Positions 44,036 to 57,410 are shown, counted from the stretch's first letter. The stretch is DNA of 64,000 bases from Branchiostoma lanceolatum (GCF_035083965.1 NC_089732.1:5843383-5907382), one strand, 5' to 3'. Notes: a model not told the origin generated them from the sequence alone. Numbers and translations are program-made.

Positions 44036-46539
44036 CAATCATGGCATTAATGCTAGAATTTACGGGAAAGTTGTAAAAAAATATTCATAAAAAAATACCG
44101 CCATCTGGTCTGCACTGATTCTGCACCGGTTCCGCATTGCCAGGGAGAATCATTCTTGAAGATTCATTTGTTTTCTGCATCAATGATAATGTTCTGAATA
44201 TCAAAATGGACATTAAGCCTAGCTAGCTTGCATCAAACGCCTCGATTTGTCGTTAGCTTTCTCGAGCGGAAATGGCGTGTTGAAGATGTCAAATGTCATA
44301 AATAAGTTCGGGTCTGCATCTGACCTGTGAAAGTGAAACGTCTCTGATCTTTTCACACTGCTTTACTCTCCATAGGTTAAAGGCTCACGGCAATGATGAT
44401 GCCATGCAGATACATTCCAATATGCGATACCATTAAGCTCGTGTAGGCTTGGAAAACTGTCCTGCTGAGTCGTGCAGGGCTTTTCTTGTATTTGTACTGC
44501 GTATCCGGCATGACCGCCCTTCGACGCAACACACAAGTACTCGTGGCGTTTACTGTTTGACTTAGAAGTAACTGTTACAGATATAAGTCACCTTTGTAGA
44601 ATTTGACAAAAAATTAATCCACCGGTAGCTGACTTTACCAAGAGACTCTGGTATAGTTCCATTATCTTCTATCTGCTGTGTGCTAGCAAAAACCGTTCCT
44701 TGTGTCTACCACGAGATGCGCTTTCCTCTTTCAATGTATTTTGTTAGCATTTGGTGATCTTTGTTTGAATAGCAGCACCCAACATCTCACAACCCAAACC
44801 CTAAACAGTAAACACCCTTCATGTTTACACCTTCGTACTGGGCGACATGTCTAAAGAGTTTGATGAGCGATGACCCTTCTGGCAAAGACATACAAATGGT
44901 GGTTTGTTAGGTTCGTTTATAAATGCAAGCTAACTGTGCAACTTAAAGAGAGATGATCACAAGGCGAATATTCAAATATTGCGGCTAATTTGTCCCGCAA
45001 GACCCTAAGATTGATGTCCGTTATCAAGACGTTGTTTTATCTTACCCAAGGGGAGGCCTGAAAACTTATGAATACATCCGATCAAAGTCTTGATTACATG
45101 ACATGGACCACTTACGTGTACGACTCAGCATTTGATTCCTTTAAAGCATTGTCTATTCCACTCACAACCGACACGAAAGACACACCGCGGTGCAACTTAA
45201 CATGAGCCTTGGACTAAATCTAATTGTCGAAATGTTTTGGGAGGCCAATCATCACTAGCGCTGCGTAGTCCGAACTCCGTCTTTCTGCAAACGATTTTTA
45301 TCGATTATTCCGGCTCCCTAACGCTCGGCTTGGTTTCCCAATGAAAGGCGGGCATGGTTTGTTGGTCATCATCTAACGGCTAGCAATCAGTACTGAACCC
45401 TCTCGACTGAGAAATGGCACTTTGGACTAAAGTTAACGATGACTTCTGGGCTTCACTGGCAAAGCTGATGGTAAAGACTTCTTGTAAGCAGCGCCCTGGT
45501 TCCAAGAACTTCCAAGATCCCCATGTCTCTAGGATATTCCCAAGATGCATCACATGGCAGTTGCTTGGCGTGCATGCAGTTGTGTAATTAATTCAAAATT
45601 GTAGACCAATAAATCGCTTTGCTGAGTATAGATTAGTTTGCACCAAAAGGGAAAATAGCCAAATGGTAACCGTAAACTGCATACGAATTGTGTCTTAAAC
45701 TTAATATACGTATGCTTACCGATTGCTAACGGCGAATGAAAACTTCCACTAAGTATTATCTTAAAAACGCCGTAAGATTATTTGTGTCATACGACATGGC
45801 TCTTGCATTGAATAAACTGAAGAAGTAATTACTTCTGTAAGTCTGTCAAACTTTTCCCCAAAGGCTGTGATGATTTCCGGTGTTTAAATACGATTGAAAA
45901 GCAGTCGCGTAGGTGTGTGCGAAAGGGAAATGAGTTTGGAGCCGTAAGCGTTCTGCATATGAATTAAAGATAATACATCAGTTTATTTCAAATCATAAAT
46001 GGCGTATATATAATCCCCTCGCAAAGCTGTGTGTGGAACAGGAAGGAACGTTACGTCAAAGGATCACACTCCATTCAAACCACCATATTGTTCCCTGAGG
46101 GCGACGTACAGGAACTGTTGCCAGGCTGCATCCGTCTAAGTCTCCAAACTTGCATGCAGACTGTAAGGTCTGAAGGACTCAGCGATAGAGGCAGGCATGA
46201 ATAATGGATCGTTCTCTCGGTGTCTTCGCGACCATTCTTCCGTAGCGAGACGTGACTGAAATGGCCAGAACAGATAGGATCAACGGTTAGTGGTGCCCCG
46301 GTGTCAGCGGGGAGGAGGGTCCGCAATTTGCCGAGGCTTACATTGTCATCCACGCTCCTCGAGCCTCGGGTCACACTCTCATCCCTCCATCAATCCACCA
46401 GATAGCTAACTCTCTTATCAGTGGTCCGCACTTTGAATCGAGTAAACATTGTCGTGTCCGCGGACAGATAGGCATCGCTGCGCGAGGGGGAACAGAGCCG
46501 CTTCGCGATCTGAAGTTTTGACAACATCGGGCGAGGGAG
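44036..46539. other. Non-coding stretch
   Basis: No gene, RNA or repeat could be supported. It becomes GC-richer from about 46070 towards the candidate exon at 46540. Confidence 0.35.
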
Positions 46540-46605
46540 ATGTCAGAGCTGATGGACACTTCGCGAGGATCTTCCCTAACCGCAGTAGGTGGTGCAAACG
46601 TAAAG
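46540..46605 (+). CDS. Candidate short first coding exon
   Basis: In a GC-rich island an ATG at 46540 opens 22 codons (MSELMDTSRGSSLTAVGGAN...) and runs in phase 0 into a strong donor (GTAAAG then GTAAGC). A CpG-rich upstream region (46440-46540) fits a transcription start. No downstream exon in matching phase was found: the Ig exon at 57411 has its frame in a different phase. The segment could equally be a 5'-UTR exon or a chance signal. Confidence 0.25.
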
Positions 46606-48809
46606 GTAAGCAAGACCTGACTTTGTACCACCTTGATAACGTGCAAAGCAAGCAAGGACTATTGTCCCTTATCGTATTCGTAGTCAGGAAGCACTGCTTT
46701 GTCCAAAAACTTACAGAGATAGCCAGGTACTATGTGGAGTTACATGTAAGTGTGAATTCGTCCGACCGGGAGAGAAGTTCAAGAGCTTACGATGTACGCA
46801 TACGGGGGTCCATAAATACGAAATAGATAGTCGCAACCTCGTAATTTCATCCATTTAGACTTTGTTGGAATGGCTGTCTTAGTCAAAGATGATCCGATAC
46901 AACTAATATTTTCCTATTTAAAAACAAAAGTGATCATAGAATAGATGTAAGACTTTTATGAAAAGATATTCACAGATAACCTTGAATAGCGTTTTCATTG
47001 TTTGAAACATAATGTGTCCACGCTATTTCTAAATTGAAGCAGTTTTTCTACAAAAGGGATTCGATAGCCTTTAGTAGCATCCAGTTGCAGTTTTGTCACT
47101 ACTAAGGCATAACGATTAGAATTTATATGGTACATGTGTATATTTGTTTGTTTACATTGTATCAAAGTGAGTTGGTGTCTGTATATGTACATACTTGTCA
47201 GTGTTATAGAACTAGCTATAGAGGGAAACCGACTTGGCTTGTGCGTTTTCACCACTTTCGGTACACTACCAAGTGACATGCATTAATTTTCACGCTTGTC
47301 CGAACAATTACGACGCTTTAGCTAGCTGAACAAAGTCCTTTAGTTCCTTCTTGTAGTCTTCAACTGTTGCTTGCTAATTGAATTGAAAACGTGTCAGAAA
47401 CCCATTGTGTGATGAAGACATTTAATATTATCGTTCGAAGGCAGCCAGTGCTGGGCCAATGGGAACGCGTTGATCCATCCCATCCCCACGTCTTCCCCCA
47501 GCCGGGTATCAATTTCGGCTGGCGGAAATCAGTGAATGAGATTGCCACCTCTTTCCTCCTTCTTTTCATTAAGGCGACTCGGTTCGTGCACAATGTCAAG
47601 CTCAGAATATATATTGGTCATGGGTGGTAGGGACGGTACGGGCGGACAAGACGGAAGCTGGGCCGCGGAGGTTGCGGATGCTGTCCCAGCACGAACTCAG
47701 CGGGTCATCGTCGGCAGTGGGTCGGACAACTGCCATGAAGTGATGTAATGAAAATTATTGACACTCGGCCTCTGAGCCCGGAATTGCCGCGGTTGTGACA
47801 AATGTGGCTGTCTGTCTTTTAATGGAGACGAATCAAGCGCAAAATTGGACGGAAACACCCGGAAATAGTGAGAAACGAGAGGCTTCATTGCCAAGGCAAC
47901 GATTTTCTTGTTAGTCCACGCCAGTCCATGACAGTTACGTATGGTGCAGGCTGTCCACCAAACAGAGGGACCCAGGGGCTATGTTTAATTCACATTAAGT
48001 ACAAGTTTTCTGTGTACCATTCTGTAATTCCATTCTAGCTTGCGGTTGAAACAACCGTTGCAGTGCAATGCAGGACAGAACGTTTGTTCATGGTGTGATG
48101 AGTTTGTGGAGAGTCACTGCAAAAACAACCGCGAGAATTTGACGATTTACAGTAGCGTGATTTGCACTCCCCATCCCGATATGTTTTCATAGTGTATTCG
48201 GACTATTAATGACTGAAGACTACTGATGAGGTAAAGACGTATCATCTACCCAAAAATGTCGATGGTTGACTTACGCCCGTCCCGGCATTGGTCGATATCC
48301 CCGAACGAGTTAGTAGAAAAGTTATCTCTCTTGGCCAATGTAATAGCACCCAAGCTACATTAAATTAGCTTTGCTGACTGTATGACGGATACAGTACATT
48401 CTTTTCAACCGTACGATAATAGCGTACATCACGGTGTAGGAACATCATTCTTTCAATGTTTGACACGACCAGCTTCTAAATGGTGCAATTCTCCTGCAAC
48501 TGGAATGAAAATAACTGGACGATAAATGCCACCAGCTTGTTAAGTCTTTTCCATAGCCACTGATTGATTGTGAAACCTGTAAGATTTATCCAGAGTTACC
48601 TAAAGATACAACATGCTAACTCAACTCTAACTCTGCGAAAGTGTGCATTTTTATAGTCCCGAATCTCGTCCGCACATTAAAAAGCCTCCTTAAATGGGTT
48701 CGGAAAGATTGTACCGAATCTGTTGATGTCGTTAAGAGCAAAAGTCGGACACAATTTGTACGTATCTGACACATACAGATTCTCGCAAGTCGCCAGTTCT
48801 CCTGATTTA
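46606..48809. other. Non-coding stretch
   Basis: No supported gene. A GC-rich part at 47590-47830 lacks repeats and could be regulatory, but nothing specific is recognised. Confidence 0.35.
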
Positions 48810-49074
48810 AGCCCCTATCTCACTGGACCCGCACAATGGTGGTCTTGCTACGTACGTCCTAAATTGTTTACGTTACCATTGACTACATGTATATAGTAAT
48901 ACTATAGGGACATCATGCAAAAATGCACAAGTATTACTAAAAAGACAACAAAACACACAAAGCCTAAAAAGATTTGTTTTTTATCTATGAAAATCGTTGA
49001 GCGCTCTGTCAAATATTGTAGATATGTCGCAGCGAGGTCGCCAACATACCGCGGGTCCAGAGATAGGGCCGGCT
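48810..49074. mobile_element. MITE family A, copy A4 (diverged)
   Basis: Ends AGCCCCTATCTCACTGGACC and GCGGGTCCAGAGATAGGGCC, with family A internal sequence (GACAACAAAACACACAAAGC, GTTGAGCGCTCTGTCAA). TTA lies directly outside both ends, a clean 3-bp duplication. More diverged than A1, A3 and A5. Confidence 0.8.
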
Positions 49075-50569
49075 TTAGGTACAGCTTAAGAAGTCACGAC
49101 ATTATTGTTTACAGATTATACTACTCGATGTCTTTCGAAGCTTCATTTGAAAACGGTTATATTGCTAGTACACCGTGGTCTGCAGTTTATAGAATGACAA
49201 AGGACTCGCCCCCCGTACGTGACCCTACGATACGTCACCTCTACACGCTGTTACCATGTAATATATGGCGGCCATTAGGGGGCGTACTTGCGACAGCAGG
49301 CCTGTCACGCGCCAGGGGAGCTGAATGGACCCCGTGATTTGTTACGGGACCTAACTTTAAGTGCTGTTTGGTGCTGGTGGATGGAAATGGGTGCGACATC
49401 ACCATAAATATCACACTTTAGGGTCTCCTATCGACGTGATCTCAGCACACTTGAATTAGAAATAGCTATTTATAGGTGGTGAGTTAAGAACAACGTATTT
49501 TCTATCCAACATATCAGTCCGTCTTTTCGGTACGCACACACATATGTTTATTCTTTTATGTCATGCCTGTGTTAGATTTGAGTTTATTCCGATCCACTGT
49601 TAGCATTATAAAACCAGCAAAACACGACTACTACTACACGATGAGATGTCATGTATTAAATTTCAAGTCTTAGGAATTTTCACAAACCATATTCAACTGT
49701 ATAGAATCTGTATTCCTCTGAAAGACAACGGGGTAGTGATGACTTGGTGTGACAGAAGATGGGAATCACGCTGAGGAAAAATACAGAAAATTGATTTTTA
49801 TAACGGGTGTGTCTCATCCCAGAACTTCCACCGTGCCCATCTACTGACCTTTAAGTCTTGTGGGGAATGACGTTGAAAAGTTCCTTGTCAGGTCGTCTCA
49901 GTAGGGACAGTCTCAAATGTTCATTGGCGCTTTTAAAAGAAAATAGTTGTTCACCGCTTCCATACAGAAGAACGCAAAATAACTGATGTGAAGGCAGCTA
50001 TTTTCAATGACAAGATCTTAGGACTATTCTGGTAACTGCAGTAGCGTATGATAACGATGTACTATTATCTACTTGGTGGAAAGTATGTATTGGAAAATTG
50101 TGAAGGTGTGAAGTGGAAAATGACCGGGTTTCATTGACTTTCATCAATAAAAGATGGAGTTGTGTAACATGGGGTGTTGGGTGAAGTCTCGCTCCAGTCC
50201 CTCTATTCATAGATTAGGCTTTAAAAGGTGTGAAATATGTGGCGTGTCATACATATCACATAAACCTGGTCCTGACTATCAACCAATGATAGCATGGCAA
50301 TTAGCTGTTCGACCAATGAGAGAGAGTGGTAGCATGTCCGTCAAATATTTAAGCATTTCTATTTTCTTAATTATTTTGTTGTTGAAATTTTTCGTTTTGG
50401 TGGATGTGGGCAAGGCTATGGGATTGGTTTCTTCTTGCTTGTTCTGTATTTTCTTTTCTCTGTCCCTGGTACTGAAGAACGCATTATTTCTACAACCCCT
50501 ATGTTTATTTTTCCTTTTTTACAGACAAGGACGACGTGGCACTGCACTCAAGTTTTTGTAACTTATTCT
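49075..50569. other. Non-coding stretch
   Basis: No gene recognised. Hydrophobic frames near 50330-50560 arise from T-rich sequence and have no start or splice support. Confidence 0.35.
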
Positions 50570-50736
50570 GTGTGACATACAGAGAAAAGTAACCCATTTT
50601 TACACCAGGGCGGAGTAAGGAAAGTCGTGTAAAGTGCAATTCCCAACAGCACAACATCGGTGGCGTCAGGGGATTCGAACCCGGGACCACTGAGTTCTGG
50701 GCCGAACATCCTGCTATTATGCAACACGAACCCCCA
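50570..50736 (-). repeat. tRNA-derived SINE, second family
   Basis: The minus strand has a perfect B box (GGTTCGAATCC at about 50682-50672) and an A-box-like GTTGCATAATAGCAGG upstream. A tail with CACTTTACACGACTTTCC then GTGTAAAAATGGGTTAC follows. The acceptor-stem halves do not pair, so it is a SINE and not a tRNA gene. The head differs from the SINEs at 1065 and 2548. Confidence 0.75.
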
Positions 50737-53386
50737 CGTTTGAAAACATACTTAACGTTCGACACGATCCCTTATCTTAGTTTGGCTAGGATGCACGCGT
50801 TGCCAATTTGTCACCACAGTCTCCTTATAGATCACCATCAAAAGTGCAGTTGAAATATATTTTACCTTCCGGGACGGTCGCATCGCCCAAGGAAACGTCG
50901 TCTTGGGTGGCTGTGTGTTCTCAAAGGATTCCGATAACAACCTTGATAAAGGAACGGCTTCTCTCGTACAGACGGCTGACGGGTAACCTTACATTGGGGG
51001 CACGGGCTTGGGGGACAAGACAGACCGCTGGAGGTCCTGTGAACGAACGGTGCTCACTACTCAGATGACAGATGTCGCGAAGCGCGCACACTCAGCTTAT
51101 ATCCTTGGAGAACAGACTTGGTACCGTTTGTAGATCAACAGCTAAAGTTTAAATTAAAAAGGAAATATTTGCAATTTTGCGAACATGGGGGTTGACCCTA
51201 TTACGTCTCTCTATACGAGAACAGAATTTCAAATTTCATTCATCACCCTTTAAATCTGCCTTACATAACGGTTGAAGCTATGAATTTGATATCAAAGCTG
51301 AAGGGGAGGGGGCGGGCTCAGAATTTTCTTTCATTTCTTCTCTGATGACCCAATGCCTCATGATCACCTACAACCCACCTCAAAATAGATATTGTTGCAT
51401 TTATTGCATGCATGTGCTCACAGGAATATAAACGAACTTGCTTTGAATGGGAATCGTTCAAGGCTCCGTATGAATTACATCTTGCTAGAGCTTTGTGTGA
51501 TACCGACTGCGGGTATAGAGCGCATTAGGGCAGAAGGAAGACTGAAAATTTATAACTAAAACGTCAGTAGCTATAAAAGTCCCAAAATACCGCTGTAGGT
51601 TACACTTTGCTGCATAACTTTATGCAGAAGTTGGTCATGTTGACACGCTAGTGCCTTGATGAATTGGGCATAGAATTTACCAACCTAAGCGATGAATCAT
51701 TCAAAAGGGCGCCGCGTGTATATTTGTAAGTCGTCTGAAATGACCATGGTCGTATGAATCTTTCATCTGCGTTAACGTTGATAGGGCTGGCAAGTGAATC
51801 AGGGGGCGCACGGTTGACCTTTGACACTTGTGGGAGGGGAGGGCGGCCATGACACCTACGTGCATGTGCCCCTGTGAAAGATCACTTCCTCTTACGGCTA
51901 TGATTGATTCCAAGTGCTGCATGTCACAGGCTGATGCGAAATCCTGCTCAGAGGCATCAATGTGACGCCACGTTTGGAAAGCCTGTCAAGTTTGGGTCAC
52001 GGAATTTGCTGGAAATATATGTGCATTCTCTTGCCCGCCATGTTTACGGTTAACCCTGGGCGTCAGGTGTATACTCGTGTAAAATGTATTCGCTCCTTAA
52101 AACGAGTTAACACTGAATTGTGGCAACCTATGAGCATGTATTTTGGCAGAAGCTCCCTTGTAAAAAGTACACAATGTAAGCATTGAAAAGTTCAACTTGC
52201 TGTAGACGCAAGTGTACTGTTTAATAGAGTTTAAATGAGTGGCTTGCTTACTTGTTTATGTCGAGAGTCACGAGTTGAGATGGCAGCCCAAGTGTTTAAG
52301 TCCGTCATCGCCTGGAGCATTCTATCCACTATAAGTCCGGTGTCCTTCTTCAGTGTGTCTATCTAAGGTTGCTGCGGGTCTTCCTGGCCTCCTTTTCCCA
52401 TGCTTGGGAATCCCGTGCCAGCCGGCTACTTCTTCCTTGCTCCTGACGCACTAGTGTCCGGCGAACTTCAACCTCCTTGTGAGCGGCGATGGGGAATATT
52501 CAACTCACATGTTAATTGCTCAAGTTTGAATTTGCGATATGTTCTGGCCCGAATTTACCTCTCTGAGAAAGCTTAAACAAGGGTGGATTGAATCAACAGG
52601 TACAATTCAACCTTTAACTCCTGGGTCACTGGCGAGGTTATTCTGCCTTGCACCTGGTTCTCTTTCAAATGTCTAATTCAACATCCAACACTTGTTGCGT
52701 CGATTGAAAAAGGGTTAAACCTAAACTCCGCGCACTCCCTCACTCTGATAAGGATTTCCAGGATAAAAGGATCTGTCTGATTTAAGTTTTATGGATCGGC
52801 TAATTTAGTGTTAATGCATCAAAACCACCGTACATTGTGGCGGTTATAGTAAAAATATGTTTTCTGACCTTTAAACCATCGTACCGTGTTGTCTTAATTA
52901 GTTATGTATACGCAAAAATGTTTGTTTCAACATTTATCACGAGTGTGTCCGGTCGATGTTTTATATACGTTTTACCTTTGCATCCACTCGATGTTAAAGA
53001 TAACTTAATACCCATGAAAACATGTCTGGAAGCCACTCCGCATGCATGCGCATGGCCTAGATAAACACCGTTCTGGTCCAGTTTCTACGATATCGAGACG
53101 GTCCTTAGTACATAATGAACACTTCCCGCACATGAAAGGTCTTATTGCTTTCTTGCGAGTCATAACGTGGCAATTCGCACCCTTGGTTCCTGCGGGACCT
53201 CTCTCTTTGAAACTTTACCCAGGCGCGCAGATTGAAAGTAGGTTGTTATATCGATTGCACGATCAGACAGTCGTCCATCGACTGCAGGGGGAGTGGACTA
53301 CAATTTTCTCTGGCATGATCATGTACTAGCTGGATGCAGACAGTCGGATTGGTTATGTATATGTGCTGTATCCCGTTGACCTGGTC
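50737..53386. other. Non-coding stretch with a dispersed repeat
   Basis: 52560-52700 resembles 63040-63185 (shared order: GTTGAATC-ACAGGT-CAACCTTT-CTCCTGGGTCAC and GACCCCTAGGTCAC variants), a degenerate dispersed repeat. A minus-strand frame at 52375-52485 is rich in Arg/Glu (VRRTLVRQEQGRSSRLARDS) but isolated. No gene is supported. Confidence 0.4.
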
Positions 53387-53596
53387 ATGCTTCGGTCCCA
53401 TTTCCAATTCGGGGCCCGGCCGGGCGGCTTGCGGGAACGAAAAATATGATATAAAGACAATAAGGACACAAAAAGTAACAAAAAATTACCCCTAAACATA
53501 TATTGTTTATTCAATTTTCTTGAGATGCATCTTTTCTAATTTTTTGTTTTCGCAAACAGCTCGGCAGGGCCCCGGATTGGAAATGGGACCGAAGCA
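53387..53596. mobile_element. MITE family B, copy B3
   Basis: Ends ATGCTTCGGTCCCATTTCC and GGAAATGGGACCGAAGCA; the terminal repeats match each other almost perfectly. GGGCCCGGCCGGGC lies subterminally. Its right end directly abuts family A copy A5. Confidence 0.88.
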
Positions 53597-53599
53597 TAA

Positions 53600-53836
53600 A
53601 GCTCCCCTCTCACTGGACCCGTGGCACGCTGGCGGCGTCGCTGCGGCCGATCGAATTGACAAAGCTCTCAACGAATTTCATCGGCAAAATATTTTTAAGC
53701 TTTGTGTATTTTGTTGTCTTTTTGGTCATACTTGTACGTTTTGAATGATATTCCCATTATAAAGTCAAGGGTAATAAATCCAGTTTAGGACGCAGCGACG
53801 CCGCCAGCGTGCCGCGGGTCCAGTGAGAGGGGGGCA
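53600..53836. mobile_element. MITE family A, copy A5
   Basis: The best-preserved family A copy: terminal repeats of about 45 bp, CTCACTGGACCCGTGGCACG on the left and GTGCCGCGGGTCCAGTGAGA on the right. TAA lies outside both ends (53597-53599, 53837-53839). The internal sequence is AT-rich and non-coding. It inserted at the edge of B3. Confidence 0.88.
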
Positions 53837-53839
53837 TAA

Positions 53840-54763
53840 CTTCCCGCAAGTTCCAATTAGGCCAAGGTCACGGCGATTCTGTCACTGGACCGACAACACA
53901 CGCCCCGGTGTTAATGACACAGCAAAATAGCACTTCAAGTGATCAAATTGCGGTTGTAGTGGCGAGGAATGATGACATTGTGCAACGAGTCGAGTAGAAA
54001 CAACCCGAAGTACAGAGGAAAACGCCCAGGGGGTCCATTATTGCTGCCAGCGTGAGCTGTCCGCGAGTTTCATCACATCCACTGGAGATCCGGCTGTTTT
54101 AATAGGCTTCCACTCGTCACAAGGGAGAAGTACTGACTTATCCTGGCTTTAACAGATCAGTCTTTGTCATCTCTTCTGTTGATGGCGGCTATGTCGTCTA
54201 TGATGGTGAGAAAGAGGTTTTTAGATGTCTCAGATAAGTGAACGTCAAACTGTGATGTGAAAAATGCTGGTCACTAGCCTCACATGTTGACAGTGCTGAC
54301 AGTTGCTTCCTCACAGAATGTCAGGATTAGCTTGTAGTGTCTACGTTTGTGTTGTATATCATTACTTTGGAGATCGTTTGATTTGGAGCGGAAAAGATAT
54401 AAAACATGTCATAAGAGCGTTTCTACCCCTAGATTATTACAGCTTCATCATGATTTGTCGACTAGATCTCGAAAACTCTACAACGATGAATGACCTGTCG
54501 TAACCTTGCTGAAGACTATCATTTGTTTACAAATGTCCACACGTTTATATATGATGAGCAGAAGAAAACAGAAACTGTAATCTGAAGTATCCATCCAAGT
54601 CCTAATCGGTATATTGCAGTCAGCGGTCAGTATGAAAACTATTGGACGATGGGTACGTTTCATCTCCACTTTTATACCATTACTAACCCCTGGATGCCTG
54701 ACCCACTGGTCTGAAATGAGAAAGAAGATAATCCTTCTGTCCGATACCCGGTAGCTCAACACG
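53840..54763. other. Non-coding stretch
   Basis: No gene or repeat identified. Confidence 0.35.
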
Positions 54764-55043
54764 GCTTACAGACCAAGTGAAGCAGAAAGAAACACGGACA
54801 GAATCATTGATGTTAAAGAAGAACCCTTGTCACAAATAAGCGATGGACATTGATTATCAAGATGTCAACATGTCCGTCTGGTCAATTTATTATAACAAAA
54901 AGTATTGGTTATCTAATTAGTTGACCATAAAGAAATGTTGACATCTTAATAACCAATGTCAACTACCTATTTGGGGACAAGGATCCTACTGTTACATCAA
55001 TGATTCTGTTCGTATTTCCTTTTGTTTCACTTGGAACGTAAGC
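54764..55043. mobile_element. Foldback element J
   Basis: Arms of about 125 bp are inverted copies of each other: GCTTACAGACCAAGTGAAGC against GTTTCACTTGGAACGTAAGC, AGAATCATTGATGTTA against TACATCAATGATTCT, and AAGATGTCAACAT against ATGTTGACATCTT. The short centre is non-coding. No target duplication was seen. Confidence 0.8.
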
Positions 55044-55045
55044 TA

Positions 55046-55178
55046 TCACTGCACGAAATCCAATATTAAAGCATACCTTAAAGCATATGTAAATATATCG
55101 TTTATTTATACGGTATGAATGAACGATCTCTTAACGTATGCTTTGAGGTATGCATAGATATTCGATTTCGTGCAGTGT
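55046..55178. mobile_element. Foldback element K
   Basis: A 133-bp imperfect palindrome starting CACTGCACGAAATC and ending GATTTCGTGCAGTG, with AAAGCATACCTTAAAGCATA pairing with TATGCTTTGAGGTATGC. TAT flanks both ends, a possible short target duplication. It begins 2 bp from element J. Confidence 0.8.
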
Positions 55179-57410
55179 ATATGTTGAACTGATCTCTATT
55201 GGGTTTCGTGTGTCATTTTGAAAGTTTAGCATGGGCCTTGGAAACTGCTGGAGCTTACATTAAGTAGATTGCCGCAAACAAACAGAAAAAACATCCAGTT
55301 TCATCACGTATGAAGGGCCGGTTAACAAAATTGCCCGACTTCAGCGAATCATTGGCGTCAGGTTTTAATCAAGAGTCATCGATTTTTGGAGCAAACCAAG
55401 TGATTAATGCCCGCAGTTTTTCATCTTCGTCGGTTTCCATTGATTTAAGGCTCGACCTCCAATTAGTTTATGACGCTTGCGATCCCCGAAGAAAGATGTT
55501 TTGGATTAAAAGATCGTAAACTTTGAAAGATTTGGAAACTTCGTTAACGCTCTGTATGCGTTTTGGAGCACTTAAGACTTTTTAAAGACTCTTATCACCA
55601 TAAGGACAGACCAAAGAATAACAGATGTTCTTCTGTATACATAGCCCCAAGAACATAACAAAGATAAGCTAAAAAGACACTTTAAGCAGATGTGTATCGT
55701 CTGCCACGTCTGATGATTACGTATACTTTACTTTCTTTCGACTAAAGTACCAGTATAACACTGAGAGAGTTTGTAAAAAAAATACCAACTTTCGTGACTC
55801 GTAACACAACTATAGACATCCATGAATCACAAGAAACACGGGTAGCCTAGCAAGCAAGGTATTCTATGATACTGTTTCTGAATACAACTGTGAAAGAAAT
55901 AGGGATTTCATTAGAAAAGCAACAAACTAGCTATAAACTAATTAGTGGGGGACAAGATCACACAGTTACGATCATTAATATCATCACCATCCCTGCTACC
56001 ATCCTCATTAGTGTCACCAACTACAACATACATCATTACCGTTGTCAATATTACCATCATTTCAATGTCACCTTTCCTAAACATGCACACTGTATAAATC
56101 ACAGTTATTGCCTACGAACCGTGGAGTTAATTGAGTTACGGTGTCGTGTCGTCTAACAACAACACAGATACTACGCGTTGTGCATGCTCAGTGGACGGGG
56201 TCTATAGGAAAATGCTGTAGGTGTGGCGCCAACAGACTTGTAGTCATGACAAGCGGATACATAAAACACTTCTTTGTCTGAAGCATTTTTACATCAATGT
56301 CATATCGGGGGATTATGTCGTTCCGTTCTATTCGGCTTGATTTGATATTGAACCCATTCTTCACAAATTACTTTCATGCTGTAGCTGTAACTGCTTTTGT
56401 GTGGCATTTTCACGACGTAGCATTTGCGACATTTTACTTTTCCATCTAATAGTTAGGCATGCGGGCAAAGACCAAGGCCAATGCCCGATTCCCAAGTCTT
56501 CTAACACCAAGTAAACCATTTTCAATGATCCCTCCAAATTTGGTGCCCCTCTCGCTTCATCCTGGAATTCTGCCCATCTGATTTGATTTGGACGTGAGTT
56601 GCCTATCTGTATCACATATCCAATTATGACAGGAACAACTCAAATTCTTCCACCAGATGTAATTTGAGTGTTGTCAAGGGCCGGATAAAACATCGCGAAA
56701 CATCGCGATATAACGCGCGAAAACCGTTTAGTCTTTGCAGTAATTAGTGGGTATCGGAGACTGGGATATTGATGATGCGATACAAAACAGTCATTAAGAA
56801 TGCTTAATGGCCTCCCATGGCAACCTAAGTTTTCCAGCACGGTTGGGCATGCCACGAGCATTAATGAGAAATCCAAGGGCACGGAAGTAATTTCTCCCCG
56901 CCTGCGCGCAGGTCCTGAGTGTGCTCCACCCGGTCCCCGATGACGGTCACTACAACTGAGGCTGACGAATTGGACCCTGACAGTTGCTCCTATTCATCAT
57001 TTTGTGGCGTGTATTCTCCCTAATCGGATTGTCTGCTCTAATCTGCAGTCATGGTCGGCTCGCCACTCGGGGTAATTTTCGAAATGGCTCGTCCAATTTC
57101 TAACTGAATTTGCTTCCCCCTTGTAATGAGGGCTGCATTAGCTGACTGGGAAAAACTGCGGGAAGGCGATGATGACGATAATAACGATATTAACCCTGCC
57201 CACCCCTTCCAGGGTGTGGACCGGCCCATCCCGACATATGCCGTAACGTGTTGCACCTTTCTCCACTACTCCTCCACCAGTGTCTACAGCGACCGTAGGT
57301 AGCTGATAAGGCCGCTTCTCTCCGCGGAAAGGTCATGTTCTTTGACATACAAGGGCTCTAGTGGTAGTTCTTTATTGACTGCTGTATTTGTGTGTGTTAT
57401 TCTGCTACAG
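55179..57410. other. Non-coding stretch upstream of the Ig exon
   Basis: Contains an ATC/CAT-rich tract (about 55974-56060). A GC-richer part at 56640-57300 may hold the promoter or an intron of the Ig gene; no specific element is identified. A pyrimidine-containing acceptor (TTATTCTGCTACAG) closes the stretch. Confidence 0.4.

Noticed and set aside
50645..50736. Possible tRNA gene (perfect B box)
   Set aside because: The acceptor-stem halves do not pair and a SINE-type tail follows, so it is a tRNA-derived SINE.
52375..52485. Arg/Glu-rich minus-strand frame (VRRTLVRQEQGRSSRLARDS)
   Set aside because: Short, isolated and without convincing splice sites; could be a transposon remnant but cannot be supported.
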